Numbered from the stretch's first letter, positions 11,434-23,555 are shown. The stretch is 64,000 bases of DNA from Vanessa cardui (GCF_905220365.1 NC_061136.1:1297514-1361513), one strand, 5' to 3'. Translations and numbers: made by a program. The notes: a model not told the origin generated them from the letters alone.

Positions 11434-12105
11434 AAAAAAATCTCAACATTTATTAGCAATAAATAAAGTGAGATCTAATTTTAAATAACCATTAAGATGT
11501 TTGTGTATCCACAAATAAATATATCCTCAATAAGTTATACACGATAATAAATAGCAAGATTAATATACTTCGATATTAAATCCATAAAATTCGATGACAT
11601 GAAGTATGAACGACGAGCGGGCCGAGCGGCCATGTTTGACTTTTACGGGTGCGTTCATAAAGCTGCATAAAGAATGATTATTATCAGTTTAAATTTTCCA
11701 CCCCTATATAAATTGATAATAACAAGGTTAATAAAAATGTTATATAAAAAGCAAAAGAAATTGTATTTCCTTTACTTTTATTTAAATAATTTTTCTTTTC
11801 ACATATAATCAGTACTATTTTATAATTATAACCTATAAGGAACACCCTTTCTCGACAGGTTCGCTAGTTCTCCAGGTATAATTATAATAAAAGGCTGTCA
11901 CTACGTTCACATTGTGACAGTTTTATATATAGGTATTTTGAGATTTTTTACAAGCCTATTAAATTTACATCCTCAGATTATAGACACCTACAGAAACATG
12001 TAAGTACCAATACTAATATAACAAATGCTAAAATAACTTTGTCTTTTAGCCTACTTGTGTCAGTATTTTAAGGTTAAGCTAATGAGCCTTTTTTTTGTTT
12101 GCTTC
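11434..12105. other. gene-free AT-rich sequence
   Basis: No repeat of the named families and no convincing coding signal was seen. A stretch around 11880-11960 has local dyad character (AAAGGCTGTCACTACG and TTGTGACAG) but nothing I can classify. Confidence 0.4.
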
Positions 12106-12290
12106 CCCCACGTGATGGAAGGTGTGTGTGTGTATGTGGTGTGTGGGACTCCCCGGTTTCGTAGACGCCGAGTGCGCCCAGGTCCACCGAGTTTACCCAC
12201 TAAAAAACCAGCGGTACCCTCTCCGTCTTTCGGTGGAAGCCACGGAATCGCTTGCGCATGCTACCGTGGCGCCGTAAGCTACTGAGACTA
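12106..12290. repeat. GC-rich island, probable retrotransposon fragment
   Basis: In a strongly AT-rich setting this stretch is abruptly GC-rich, with GACGCCGAGTGCGCCCAGGT, ACCAGCGGTACCCTCTCCGT and CGTGGCGCCGTAAGC. I associate this kind of string with lepidopteran LINE non-coding regions from general familiarity only. The open frames across it in both directions show no domain. It is present once in the window. Confidence 0.4.
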
Positions 12291-13125
12291 ATTTTATGAA
12301 ATTTGAACCAACAACAGGCTTGAATCCTCAATAATACATAGGCTACGTTTTTATACCTAATACCTGACCAATCCTTAAAACCCAAGTGAAGCCGGGAGCG
12401 AAAATTAGTATAATATTTTAACCTAAGATTAAAATCCTATATTCAGTTGTTGAAGTTTTTCAACGATCCAGTTCTCATAATGTTTTAATTCAATTATGAA
12501 AACTTAGGACTTTAATAATTAACTAAGTGATATAATCTTGAACCGTTTGGTTTAATTACTAATTTTATCAAATGCTTTTGAAATTCAATTTCAGCGGCAT
12601 TTACAATTGTCAAAGCTTTGAAATCAATCTACTAACGAACAGAAGCGAAGATATTTTTTGAAATCTCCATTTTATTACAAAATAAATCCTTATTCAATGA
12701 AAAAGGCAATTTCGGTGAAAGTGATTGCTTAAAAGTGTTTGTATGAAACAGTGGACTCTTTCACAGACAAAATTATAATGAGATAAATATCAAAACTTTG
12801 TTATATATGTATAAGTACTACGACAATTAATCTACGAGAAAACATACCTACATTTCGTTCGCAAAATTTAGATGATCTGCAACTGATTGAAATTACAAAT
12901 TACACAGATAATCTTCAATTAAAATGGCGTCCACGCGGCCTTAGGAGCTTATTCAACCACGCCGTCCCAGAGCGAATTGATGGATACACTGTTGCCGATA
13001 CGAGCATTTTTGTTCATGATTTCTTTCATCACCAATCTCGTGATAAATCGTAACTCGAATTAAACAATTTTTTAATACTTGATTTGACACTTTAGTCTAT
13101 TATTAAAATTCATGTCCTGTAAGGA
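12291..13125. other. gene-free AT-rich sequence
   Basis: No gene, RNA or repeat could be supported. Confidence 0.4.
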
Positions 13126-13392
13126 GCTAAGATGGCCATGTAGTTAGAACGCGTGCATCTTAACCGATGATTTCAAGTACAAAACCAGGCCAGCACCACT
13201 GGCCACCATATTATATGCTTAATTTATGTTTACAATTCATCAAGATCGTAAGGATATCTGCACGTGTCTAATTTCAAGGAAATTTTGCCACATGTGTGTT
13301 CCACCTACCCGAATTAGAGCAGCGTGGTGTAAAATGTTCCGAACCTTCTCCTCACAGGGGGCTTTAGCCCAGCAGTGAGAAATTTACAAGCT
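13126..13392 (+). repeat. tRNA-derived SINE (family S1), old copy
   Basis: Recognisable from head to tail: AAGATGGCCATGTAGTTAGA, CGCGTGCATCTTAACCGATG, CACATGTGTGTTCCACC, CCCAGCAGTGAGAAATTTAC. It is heavily substituted, and the B-box region is degraded (CAAGTACAAAACC instead of GGGTTCAAACCC). Confidence 0.75.
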
Positions 13393-15283
13393 TTTACTTT
13401 ATGTCTTGTAAATGGTTGATAATTACGGTTTATTACGAAAATGTTTTTTTTTCGTGATGACATATCCAAAAGACAAAAGTTAATTTACACATTTCATAAT
13501 AAGCAAACTGTGAAATAGTTATACTGTATAAATATGGTAAAATAATTTCGCTCTCGGGCATCCAGGGGAGAACGCGAAACATGTGATCTTTCATACAATT
13601 ACGTTCGCAAACAATCCCTACGAGGAATACATATTATTTCTCTATTTCTCTTTATTATTTCTTTCATATCATGCGAGGTTCAACATCGTTCAAACACATA
13701 TCATTTTATTCAATAAAGGAATGTCACATTTTCAGATGAAAACGTTTAATATGCGTCATTGTTTTCAAACTAAACATTTGTATGGAATATATTTTCGCTT
13801 AGAATGTTTTTTTTTTAATTCAATAAACTTTTGTACCCTTTATACGGACATATTTATTCACGTGCTATATAGGTTAAGGGATGTCATCGGTATCATTGTC
13901 ATTTGTGAGTTTGAGCCCCCTGAGGGTAGGTTTTAGCAAATTAAATACAGTAATAGCACAAAGTACTTTATTTTGGTAGCGTTATGTATAATGTACTTGC
14001 TAAAAAGTTTATTTAGAATACTAAGTATCACTTTAAAGTTTGCATTGAAAGGACTCATATCATTAAAAAATGACCTCTCAATTTGAAGTTCATTAGCTCA
14101 TACAGATTTTTCACGTTTTCTAATTAGATTATTTTTTTTACTTTCTTTTGTTTTATTTTAAATGATTGATTGTTATGCAGATTATTTAAGTTATATACAC
14201 TATGTGTTGATGTATATGTGGTATATTAAAATAGTATAGTTAATTTTTATTTAATTTTTGGACGTACACCTCCTTACTATATGATTTATTTTTTATGAGT
14301 TGTTCATACTAGACAGTTGTGATAGAACGTAAACGAATGTAAAACGTGTTGATATTGATTTTGATTATTATTTCCGATTAAAGAAATATTACTTTTTAAA
14401 ACGTTTACTCACTACACTCCCACATCTATATAAATTTATATTCAGAAGTAAGCAAAACCAAAACCCCAAAACCAATATCAAAACCTTAAAGACTTCTTAC
14501 TGCTACTTGAATTTTGATTCAGCAGATTAAAAGCTATACTATTTTAATTATGTAATTTTGTCTACACTTTCTGTAAATATTTGCTCAAAATAATAATCTA
14601 TGCACATTGCCATAGTATTCGAATCAGTCATTTTACAAATTAGATTAAATATATATATTCAATATCACTAAGCAGACATACCGTCTTCATCGCGACCTTT
14701 TATATTCCCATATATTATTTTCCCGCGCTTTCCGCGACATCTGTCATTCGAGTTGACAGAAGCATAAATACACAGATAATATATATTCATATGCAATCCG
14801 ATACTAATTAATTTGTTATTATAGATCTGTGTACACTGCAGATCTAATTAGTGATTTTAATTAGAATATTATTTGCTACATATAAATATCAAATTTATCA
14901 GGCTTTGTGGGAAATAATAACGTCGAGTTATTAATTTTGAACCGAGGCAACCGAAGACAATTTGTTATAAAATTTAATCCTTCGTCCAAAATTAAATGCG
15001 TAAAAAAATTTAATCCGCCCCAAAGTCGCTTCATAACGAAGATAAGATTGGCTCAAACCAGCGCTATGTAATTTTAAATATTTGAAAGTATAACATCAAA
15101 CAACACTTTTATCTCATAAAAAATTAACGAAACCCGCGGACATTGATAGAGCTATTTCTCACATAATTGTGACTAACGTTATAACAAACAAAATTAATAT
15201 ATTTGTATAAAAATACAATGAATACCAAACTTATAATTACACGACTGCCCAAAAAAGGAGTCTTGCCTTTAGGGTATGGTATA
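13393..15283. other. gene-free AT-rich sequence
   Basis: The longest open frame (13583-13936) is low-complexity, without a Kozak-like start, domain or splice context, and I do not regard it as a gene. No dispersed repeat of the families above was recognised in this 1.9 kb. Confidence 0.4.
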
Positions 15284-15391
15284 CCATATATCCATTATTA
15301 TCTATACACTCACATATCTCACATACGTACTATAGTACGTATGTGAGTGAATGAATGAATGGACAGAGTATAGATAATAATGGATATATGG
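15284..15391. repeat. 108-bp hairpin-forming inverted repeat
   Basis: Outer arms at 15284-15307 and 15368-15391 are perfect 24-bp reverse complements (CCATATATCCATTATTATCT..). Between them sits a second perfect palindrome of 30 bp at 15318-15347 (core CATACGTACTATAGTACGTA). No coding sequence or known transposon end is recognisable. Confidence 0.85.
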
Positions 15392-15520
15392 GAGAGTGAG
15401 AATCATCTTATTTTATCCACTGAGAGGTATTGAAATAAATAAATTTATTTATTTTAAATAATAGTAGCTATGCCTAAACTTAATTAATGAATTACAAATA
15501 TTCATACTTACCACTCCTTT

Positions 15521-15640
15521 TAAGCTTATTACGTGTTATAAGTAGGGATGACAATAGACCAAGGGGTCAGATTCGATTCTGTGACTTTTTACATCGCTAG
15601 GCGGGCCGTAAACCATTGCGCTATTGATACTTCACTTGGA
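15521..15640 (-). repeat. tRNA-like SINE, family S8, reverse copy
   Basis: On the minus strand it reads CGCCTAGCGATGTAAAAAGT, GAATCGAATCTGACCC and ATTGTCATCCC, parallel to the copy at 10141. It is diverged and short. Confidence 0.55.
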
Positions 15641-16039
15641 ACAGCCTTTTTGATTTCCAAGGCAAAAAGTTGTTTATGGTAAGTGACTAAAATCGATATT
15701 TTAATAAAAATAATACGATTCCGTATAGGTATTCAGTTAAAAGAAACTCGAAACTCACTCGAAATATCAATATTGACTACAATAATTATAAAATTTATAG
15801 AACACACATCAAATTGTAATATTCAAATCGAGTGAGATACGAAGCGAGTTCTTGCAGAATCGGACTGCGGGGAAAGCGATATTATGAAACGATGTGATAA
15901 TGTAGAATTGGTTTAATAAAGTTTTACGCATGAACAGCACGCTGTATAGTCAATGAGGCGGAGCCTTTGATAAGCGGGATTATATACTACACATACATAC
16001 ACACAAATGAATACGCATCTATATAAAACATACAATAGC

Positions 16040-16455
16040 TAGATTTTCAACCGACTTCAAAAAGGAGAAGGTTATCAATTTGTTTGTATATTTCTTTTTT
16101 TTTTAGGTTTATTCCTCATAACTTTTCGGTCTACCCAGACCGATTTTGATATATATATATTTTTTTTTGTTTGAAAGGTAGTGCTTTCCTTGTGGTCCCA
16201 TTTTATCCTTTTATCCCGTTCTGATGATGGTATCCTTATGAAAACGACACCGGCTCAAAATATAACAATAACTATAACTACATTATTATAATCGTAAATC
16301 GACTTTTAAGTATTTTAAAATTTTTCATTTCATTTTACTTAGGAGGACTCTAAATAATATTTTGTATACGCAATTTTTTTTATTACTTTTTAGTGCATAT
16401 TCATTTGTTTTAAAATAGTGTTTTGTTTGAAGTCGGTTTTTCTTTTTGTTAAAAT
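16040..16455. repeat. family R7 joined to the right half of the 6527 fold-back element
   Basis: The first part, 16045-16235, repeats CCGACTTCAAAAAGGAGAAG and GTTTGAAAGGTAGTGCTTTC. The second, 16245-16455, repeats the right arm of the fold-back element (ACACCGGCTCAAAATATAAC, AGGAGGACTC, GTTTGAAGTCGGTTTTTCTT). Because both segments end in sequence related to AACCGACTTCAAA, they may be the two halves of one element type. Confidence 0.65.
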
Positions 16456-16639
16456 GTTTATTACTTTATATACTTTTAATATTTGTCTGGAATATAACGT
16501 GTTATAAGAAACTGTGATGCAAAAATATATTTACTACAAGTGAAACCTTTATTAAATAGACAAAAATATTTTATTAACATAAAAATTAATAACATTAAAT
16601 GCTTAAATATGTATATACATGAACAAATACTAGTTCCTG

Positions 16640-16712
16640 TATAAATCTTGACCGCGTTGAATGGTGGCAGGAATTCTAGCAGCATTTCCCCGTTGATTCT
16701 CAATTCCGATGC
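16640..16712. repeat. interspersed repeat fragment, family R6
   Basis: Short copy: ATCTTGACCGCGTTGAATGG, GCAGCATTTCCCCGTTGATT, CTCAATTCCGATGC. It matches 4805 and 24278. Confidence 0.6.
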
Positions 16713-17799
16713 ACTGGGCATAAATATTTAAAAAAAGCGTTTATAATATTAAATTGGTATAAAATATTTTAAAATATGTATCTTTCATCTGTTTGCACGT
16801 ATTACACTACTTATGTATATAATTGCTATTACAGTCTGCTACATAATATGTTCGTTAGCAAGAGTTCTATCTTAAATACCAAGGGCTCTTTAAAACAAAA
16901 AATATTTGATACGGCAACTTCGAAAACAGAAGAACCATATCAAGTTTCATTATTAACGATCAAATCCGTATCCTGTGAAGAATGTTTGTTAATGTGTGTG
17001 TTTAGTCCATTAAGTTGTAAATATTTTTGTGATCGCTCTTATTTGTTTTAATAATAATGTTATATGTAATTATTTATTATTGTATTGTTTTAGCTTATGG
17101 GTTAACATATACTCTATTACCATTGTGCCCTTTAAATTACATTAAATCTGCCATCTCAACTGGACGGGTCAATCTCCAACGTATCTTCTCCATAGCGTGT
17201 GACATTGACGAAATAGTCTGTGCCCTCTCGGCACAAATAAAAGCCATAATGAAAAAGAGATATCCGTATCTTCTTAAAAATAAATATACAAGCGACTCCT
17301 AAAGCATACATTTGATATAAATTATTTAAGACTTTTGACACAAATATAGAGTGATTCGTTATTTTGGAATAACATTTCAATGGGGATAGAACTCAATTTA
17401 AATATTTATATTAATTTATTGATTAAACCCAGTTTGTTTTGAATCGAACATGTGAGTAAGTATGAGATCTCCTTCGTTATATTTTATATGAGAAAAATGA
17501 ACCAGTAATTTATACATTATTTTTTGTAATAAAACGAATAACATAAAGATAATAAAATGTCCATGGCGCAAGTGAAACAATACATAAATAACTATAATAA
17601 TGTCGATATTGTTTATACGCTAATTGCTGGACACAGGACTCTCGGCATGAGAAGGGTTAGGGCATAGTCCAAGCCGGCCCGGGGCTGGTTGGAATCGATT
17701 GAAATCCTTTTTAATTTCACTTCTTTAGTTCTAGAACTCTCAGTCTTCCAAAATTTCCCACAATGATTTTTTCCATTAAAGCCAAGGAACAATAACTAG
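16713..17799. other. no confident gene; two open frames of unknown status
   Basis: Open frames at 16776-17051 and 17057-17302 lie in the same orientation. The second is preceded by TATTGTATTGTTTTAG at 17078-17093, a plausible splice acceptor, and would give about 70 residues ending in a stop. The first has a Cys-rich end. I recognise no family and see no matching donor, so I do not call a gene. Near 17628-17690 is a short fragment (CTGGACACAGGACTCTCGGC) resembling lepidopteran retroposon sequence. Confidence 0.3.
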
Positions 17800-17947
17800 T
17801 TAAAAAAGAGTAACTACTGAGTTTCTTGCCGGTTCTTCTCGCTAAATCTACTTTCCGAATCGGTGGTATCTTCACTTAATTGTAAAATGACCATTCAAAG
17901 GTAAAAGCCTACTTGAATAAAGTTTATTTTGATTTGATTTGATTTGA
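17800..17947 (+). repeat. short retroposon, family R3
   Basis: Starts AAAAAAGAGTAACTACTGAG, includes TTTCTTGCCGGTTCTTCTCG and CTTCACTTAATTGTAAAATG, and ends in a clear (GATTT)n tail. The CTTGTAAAAG segment has a short internal deletion. Confidence 0.75.
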
Positions 17948-19200
17948 GTGACTAATGATAACTTAAAAAATCAGAGGTGAAAAGGTCTATAAGATCAATA
18001 TATCATCGTAAACAATAACTGAACAAGGTTCTGAGCTGCACGTGGAATTCAGTAATACGAAAAACTCAAAGCAATTGTATATATTTTAATGAAATTACAA
18101 TCAAGAGAATCACAATAACCTATTTAAAATGTCAAGCTAAAAATAAATGTTTGACGTCGAAATAAGGAAAAAAAAACGTTTGTAATAATGAAACGAAAAT
18201 TTTTTGGAGGATTAAATCAAGGTATTTTTTATTTTTATTTTTTATTTTTACCATTCAAATTTACGACAATAAGTAGCTGAGATATTTAATAAAACGATAA
18301 CGCATTCTTTATAATTAGAATTGACAGGAGTACAGTAGTTCGGTCAAATTTTATATATGAAGTGCCTGTCGGTAAGAATTCATGGTTGTACGCAATTTTG
18401 ATCCGTGTATTCAATAGATTTCATAATTAATTAAGTCAAAGTCGTATATCACATTTTAACATTTCACGCTGCGGTATGGTGTTCTGCGGATAGTTTCGAA
18501 AATAATCTCAACAGTTAACTGTATAATTACATACGATAAAAAAAAAAAACATTTCATTAATAAATTATTCTTGGGTCTCGTGTACAATTTTATGTCAGTT
18601 TTTTGTTGCAAAAAGGAGCAACTACTGTATTTCTTGCATGTTAGAATCTCTCTTGGTAGAATCCACATTGCAAACCGATAAAAAATATATTTTGGCTGAA
18701 ATCTGTAGGTGTTATTTGAGAAAACTTACATATATTTATATAACTCCATTGCCATTATCTTTGAGGGTAAGTTTAATGACGTCTCGCACTCGCTCTCGCG
18801 GGAGACGATAAAAGGTAATGAGGCATTTAACAAGCACGTGACTCGCTCGAAAAGGCTTATCAGAAAAATATATCGGTATACCGAATGAATGGAACAGTCA
18901 TTATCAGTTACGCTAACCTTAATGTTTGGAGAAGAAAATTGTGTGAATATATTTTGTTTATTTCTCTTTAAGCAATGCACGTGTAAAATTTTACATACAG
19001 CGTTATGCAACACAATATTTCTTTTTGTTGTTTGGAAACTAGGCGGGCTTAAGCATAACTCGCTTCAGTTATATCACAATTCGGATTTAAAAACGTACAG
19101 AGCAAACGCACTAAAATAAATTTTTATTCAATTGAATTGAAAAAAAAATGCAACGTCAATTTTTATTTAATTTTCTTTTTTTGCATCACTCAGTCACACG

Positions 19201-19252
19201 CAATGATGTTCTAGTAAATTTATTTTATTTTTAGTTTATTAGAATATCATTG
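19201..19252 (+). mobile_element. 52-bp terminal-only relic of MITE family M1, copy D
   Basis: Consists of the left end CAATGATGTTCTAGTAAA and the right end TTTATTAGAATATCATTG joined by about 16 AT-rich bases. The flanks GTCACACG (19193-19200) and GTCACATG (19253-19260) match at 7 of 8 positions, as expected for a decayed 8-bp target duplication. It lies only 617 bp from the full-length copy B. Confidence 0.7.
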
Positions 19253-19869
19253 GTCACATGTCAGTCACATGTCACAAAAATAAATTATAAATTGCACGAT
19301 CAAGTTTATTCAAGTTTATATAAATAAAGATTAGCTTTTGTCCTTGGGGTTTTAAATAAACACTAATAAATCACAATTTAAAATGGCTTCCATGTAAAGC
19401 ATTACTTCGTGGAAGCGAGATAACGACTACTTCGAGCGTAATGCCACACTTGCTCTAGAAATTGTCTATTTCTTAAATCTAGTTGGTCGTATAACAAATG
19501 GTTTAGAAATACATTTCTACACTCCTTTTAAATATTTGAAACCTACTATTATTGTTATATTATAGTCTTATAAATTATTATGTAAAAAAAATAGTCCTAT
19601 GGCCCTATGCATAGATACCTTGTAGCGCATTACATTAAAAAAAAAGGGCGCGATGGTCTGTCAGTTCTATCACAGTATTGGGTTTACTTTTTGGTGCGAA
19701 GTATTCGTGCTTCGGAGTTACAATTTTGGATTAATTTAAAGTAATTAATGTTATTGTTGATTTTCTTTTGTTATTACAAAGTGAGTTAGACCATTACTCT
19801 ATTCTCTTAAAGAATTAACTTCACTTCAGTTCGGTAAGAATAGTTAATTTTTTTTTGTTTATGTGTAGG

Positions 19870-20178
19870 CAATGTTGTTGTAGTGAACAGATATGTCATT
19901 AACGCGCAAAAAGTGAAGACTAGAAAACGTCCTAATTGGGACGTTTGCCTTTAGTCGTTTTCATCATAATTATGCCAGTAATACGTTATAATACATCATA
20001 ATTATGTAGTACTACGTTTTGCGAAATTAAAACATCTAGATATCCCTTTTACTTATTGTTTTTATCAAGCTATCCTTTTTACTTGTAACGAAATGTAAAA
20101 TAAGCGGTCCCCGGCGCGGCACACTTTTTTCTGTTGTTTAGTATGGGTAAAACATATCTGTTTATTAGAATATCATTG
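19870..20178 (+). mobile_element. 309-bp MITE, family M1, copy B
   Basis: Same length and layout as copy A, with a perfect 8-bp target duplication TGTGTAGG at 19862-19869 and 20179-20186. The first bases read CAATGTTGTTGTAGTGAACA, so it differs slightly from copy A. The inner AACGTCC..GGGACGTT hairpin is retained. Confidence 0.9.
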
Positions 20179-20217
20179 TGTGTAGGTATGTAATTTTATT
20201 GCTGTGATATAAGGAAT

Positions 20218-20418
20218 CAGTGGCGTAGCTATCGTGGCGGCCCTCTAAACTAAACCTTAAGCTTCTGAAGCTAAAAAATCACAACCCTGCGCATAAGATT
20301 ATTTGGTATCTATAATTTTAAAGGATAATTATTAGTTAAAGAGGGATGGTAAAGAGGAGTTGAGGGCCCGATTCTTTTTCTATGCACCGGGGCCCTACCT
20401 CACCTAGCTACGCCACGG
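20218..20418. mobile_element. 201-bp hAT-like MITE
   Basis: Terminal inverted repeats CAGTGGCGTAGCTA and, reversed, CCGTGGCGTAGCTA bound an interior without coding capacity. An exact 8-bp direct repeat, TAAGGAAT, flanks it at 20210-20217 and 20419-20426. Eight-base duplications and a CAGTG-type end are typical of hAT elements. It is unrelated in sequence to family M1, whose copy B ends 32 bp upstream, and it seems to have landed in an older R2 repeat. Confidence 0.85.
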
Positions 20419-20426
20419 TAAGGAAT

Positions 20427-20505
20427 GGTTAATATTTCTGACTCGGTGGTAACCATTTACCACCTATAAGCCCATTTGTACGACCACCTACCTATTACAC
20501 TAATA
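20427..20505 (-). repeat. decayed R2 fragment interrupted by the hAT-like MITE
   Basis: GGTTAATATTTCTGACTCGG and GGTAACCATTTACCACCT follow the order of the R2 head in reverse. The word TAAGGAAT duplicated by the neighbouring MITE is itself a normal R2 word, which suggests the MITE inserted into this copy. Confidence 0.5.
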
Positions 20506-21524
20506 ACTTGTGAAAACAACAGACGATTCAGCAACATTTATTACATTTACGTTAATCTAGAACACAATGTAGATTTAACATTTTAAAAAAATTCCCGTTT
20601 TAACATTTCAATTTTCATTTAACAAAAATATTCGACAGATTCTGTTGAAAAAATTTAATTATCCCAGTGCACTGTGACAACGGGAAAAATGGCGGAGTTT
20701 GGACGCCGCAGGCAGAAACTTTTTTAACGTCATATATAAAAATACCAATATTGTAAAGATAATTTATCGCCGCTGCGCAAAATGAAAAGCGTGATATAGT
20801 GTTTGCTTGTATTTATATTGCTTATTTTTTGAGTACAAATATTTAGATTTATTATTAAGTATTATACCTGCAATACTTTTTTACCCTGACTAAAGTTTTT
20901 TATTCATATGAATTGAATTTAAATTCCATTGGAATACGTTCGATATTTAAAAATTACAAATAGTGTTTCCTGCGAAATAATTACGCGATATACCTGATAA
21001 TTAAAATTTGGTAATAAAATGTTCCCTATTGAAATATTCACCAATTTTTGTGTTCATATATTTCCAACAACACCACATTATTTCGCTTATCATAGACAAA
21101 TACAAACTATAAAAAAGTTTCGTCAACAACATGTGTGGACAACATCATCTAAGGCATCCATAAAAAGGATAATTTTTAAAATGTGAAGTAAAAACTATTA
21201 TAATATTATTTTACCGTTTTCAACGAAGAAGAATAACACACTGAACCGATATTGGATATATTTAAAGCACAATGTTATCAATTTTTAAACGTCTAGTAGA
21301 TTTAGAGATATAGTCGGAACAGAAAACATTTATTCCGCAGCGCCAATGCTAAACGATCCGCACCAACGGAATCACCTTATTGAAAACATCGGAAGTCGCC
21401 GACATATTGTTTATGCACGTGCATTTCATTCAATTTATTTCAAACGTTCGTATTTGAATTTAAATAAACCTTGAGTACATTTAATAGTATTTTATGAATA
21501 GTGACTTTGTATTTTGAAATGTTG
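20506..21524. other. gene-free sequence
   Basis: AT-rich with no supported gene or repeat. Short GC blocks near 20665-20715 (CGGGAAAAATGGCGGAGT) are not explained by any family recognised here. Confidence 0.4.
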
Positions 21525-21667
21525 AAAAAGAGTACTGAGTTTCTTGGCGATTGTTCTCGCTAGAATCTACATTCCGAACCGGTGGTAGCTTGACTTAATA
21601 TAGTTTGTTAATTGACGATTCAAAATTGCTTGTAAAAGCCTTCTTGAATAAATTATATTTTGATTAT
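21525..21667 (+). repeat. short retroposon, family R3
   Basis: Copy with AAAGAGTACTGAGTTTCTTG, CATTCCGAACCGGTGGTAGC, GACGATTCAAAATTGCTTGT and CTTGAATAAATTATATTTTG. Moderately diverged. Confidence 0.7.
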
Positions 21668-22401
21668 GAGTACGTTTAAGAATGTAATAATAATATATAA
21701 TAATATACTAGCTTCTCCCCGTGGATTAGCCCGTGTCTCAGAAGAGCTATTGTCTTAAGTTTTAGGTATTTTTAAGAATGAAAGCCTATATTCTGCTCAA
21801 ACAATAATATCTCTATATCAAATTTCATTCAGATTCGTTTTGCCGTGCTGACATGATCGTACAATCAATCCATCCAAATTTTCGTAATGATAGTATTAGT
21901 AAAATTTATTGTATATTTAAATACGTATTTTATAAATATAAACCGCACGACTAATAATTACAAACCATCATAACATCAGTACTATTTCCACCGTACGATC
22001 CCTATCTAGTTACTATGGTAATTTTATACTAACGTGAGACATCAGTATCTAAATTTGCATTAATATTATATTTACTATATAGTTTTCGTCCGCGGATTTG
22101 TCTGCGTTTAATGTCGGTTAATAATTATTCAAACATTATCTTTATAAATTATAGTCTTTCTGATCCTCATTTTAGTAGATTTTGCGTTAACGAGTATAAG
22201 CATCTATCCTGTTGACAATATGTTAGTAAGGATTTCAGGCGATATGAAAAAGTTTTATTACCGTGATTCCAAATTACATGCTCTTTTGTGTGGAGAAGTC
22301 AAGTAAACAAGGAAGTAGAGAACGCAAACAGGAGATCGCCGTAACTCCCTATTCTCTTCTTAATGGTTAACTAATACTATATAATGGTATTTTTTAAATT
22401 T

Positions 22402-22556
22402 TGAAAAAGAGTAACTACTTAGTTTCTTGCCGGTTCTTCTCGGTAGAATCTACTTTCTGAACCGGTGGTAGCTTCACTTCATTGTAAAATGACGATTCAA
22501 AAGTGCTTGTAAAAGCCTACTTGAATAAAGTTTATTTTGATTTTGATTTTTGATTC
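22402..22556 (+). repeat. short retroposon, family R3, well preserved
   Basis: Runs from GAAAAAGAGTAACTACTTAG to a TTTTGATTTTGATTTTTGAT tail with all family landmarks, so it is one of the two best copies in the window. Confidence 0.8.
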
Positions 22557-22914
22557 CATACACTTCGCTGCTATATGGTATTATTATAATAAAAAAATAC
22601 TACTTTATTAGTGTTTTTATTGAATTATAAATACTTTGAATAACCATCAATTTCTATATCTGACTTCTACCAGACATGCCTGTAATTGCATTATTTTTTT
22701 TATTTAAGAACTGTCCGACGTAACCAACAAATTGGAATTTAAGTTGTACACAATTTCGTGCCAAGAAGTACAAACCAATAGATCTTCAAAACCCTCAGTG
22801 CCAATTATAGGTACTAAAGTTTTGAACTTGATGAAACTTGGCAGTAAATATAATTGTTTGGTGGTACTTGCAAGTACGTCTGGATAATTACCATACACTC
22901 ATAATATATTCTAT

Positions 22915-23095
22915 CATCAAGAAACGATACTTAGTATCCTTGTGTTACAGTTGAACGGGTGAGTCAGTGTAGCTAAAGGCACAGGGGAAGTAATCTTAGT
23001 TTCCAAGTCTACTTGCAAATTTCCAATGCAAGGAATTGTTGAAATTTCTCACAGCGTCAATGTATATGTTCAGTGGTGACCACTTACAAAAAGAT
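22915..23095 (-). repeat. short retroposon, family R2, old copy
   Basis: Reverse-strand landmarks GTTGAACGGGTGAGTCAGTG, AGGCACAGGGGAAG and GTGGTGACCACTTAC remain, with heavy divergence. Confidence 0.6.
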
Positions 23096-23555
23096 GAAGA
23101 ATTTTCTCATCTCCTGTCATAAAAAACCCCATTCGACATTTTCTCAATAAAATCGGCAAAACTCTTATAACACAAAATAAATCCCGACTTTGTTATCGTT
23201 TAAAACCCCTTCCATGGTTCGTTGCGCAGGAATCCCATTAATGCAAAGGTCCAATGTCGACGCCATATTGATTTTGTGAGTACAGCTCACGCGCTAAATA
23301 TATTTCAAGCTTTTATTTAACTTGCAATATAAGTATGTACGGGTGAACTCTTGCAACTCAATTTAGAAGATATCTTTAACCGATTGTCCTGAAATTTTGT
23401 ATTCACGTTCTGTTTCGATGACAATGTATGGTATGTGACGTTATTCTAAATCCTGCATGGCGAAACATCCAAGATGGCGGAAAACATTTTTTTTAATTAA
23501 TTCCTACAATATCGGTATGATATGAAAGGGCTTGTTGAAAATAAGTCAAAAACAA

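Noticed and set aside
13583..13936. A 117-residue open frame
   Set aside because: AT-driven composition, no domain, no promoter or splice context.
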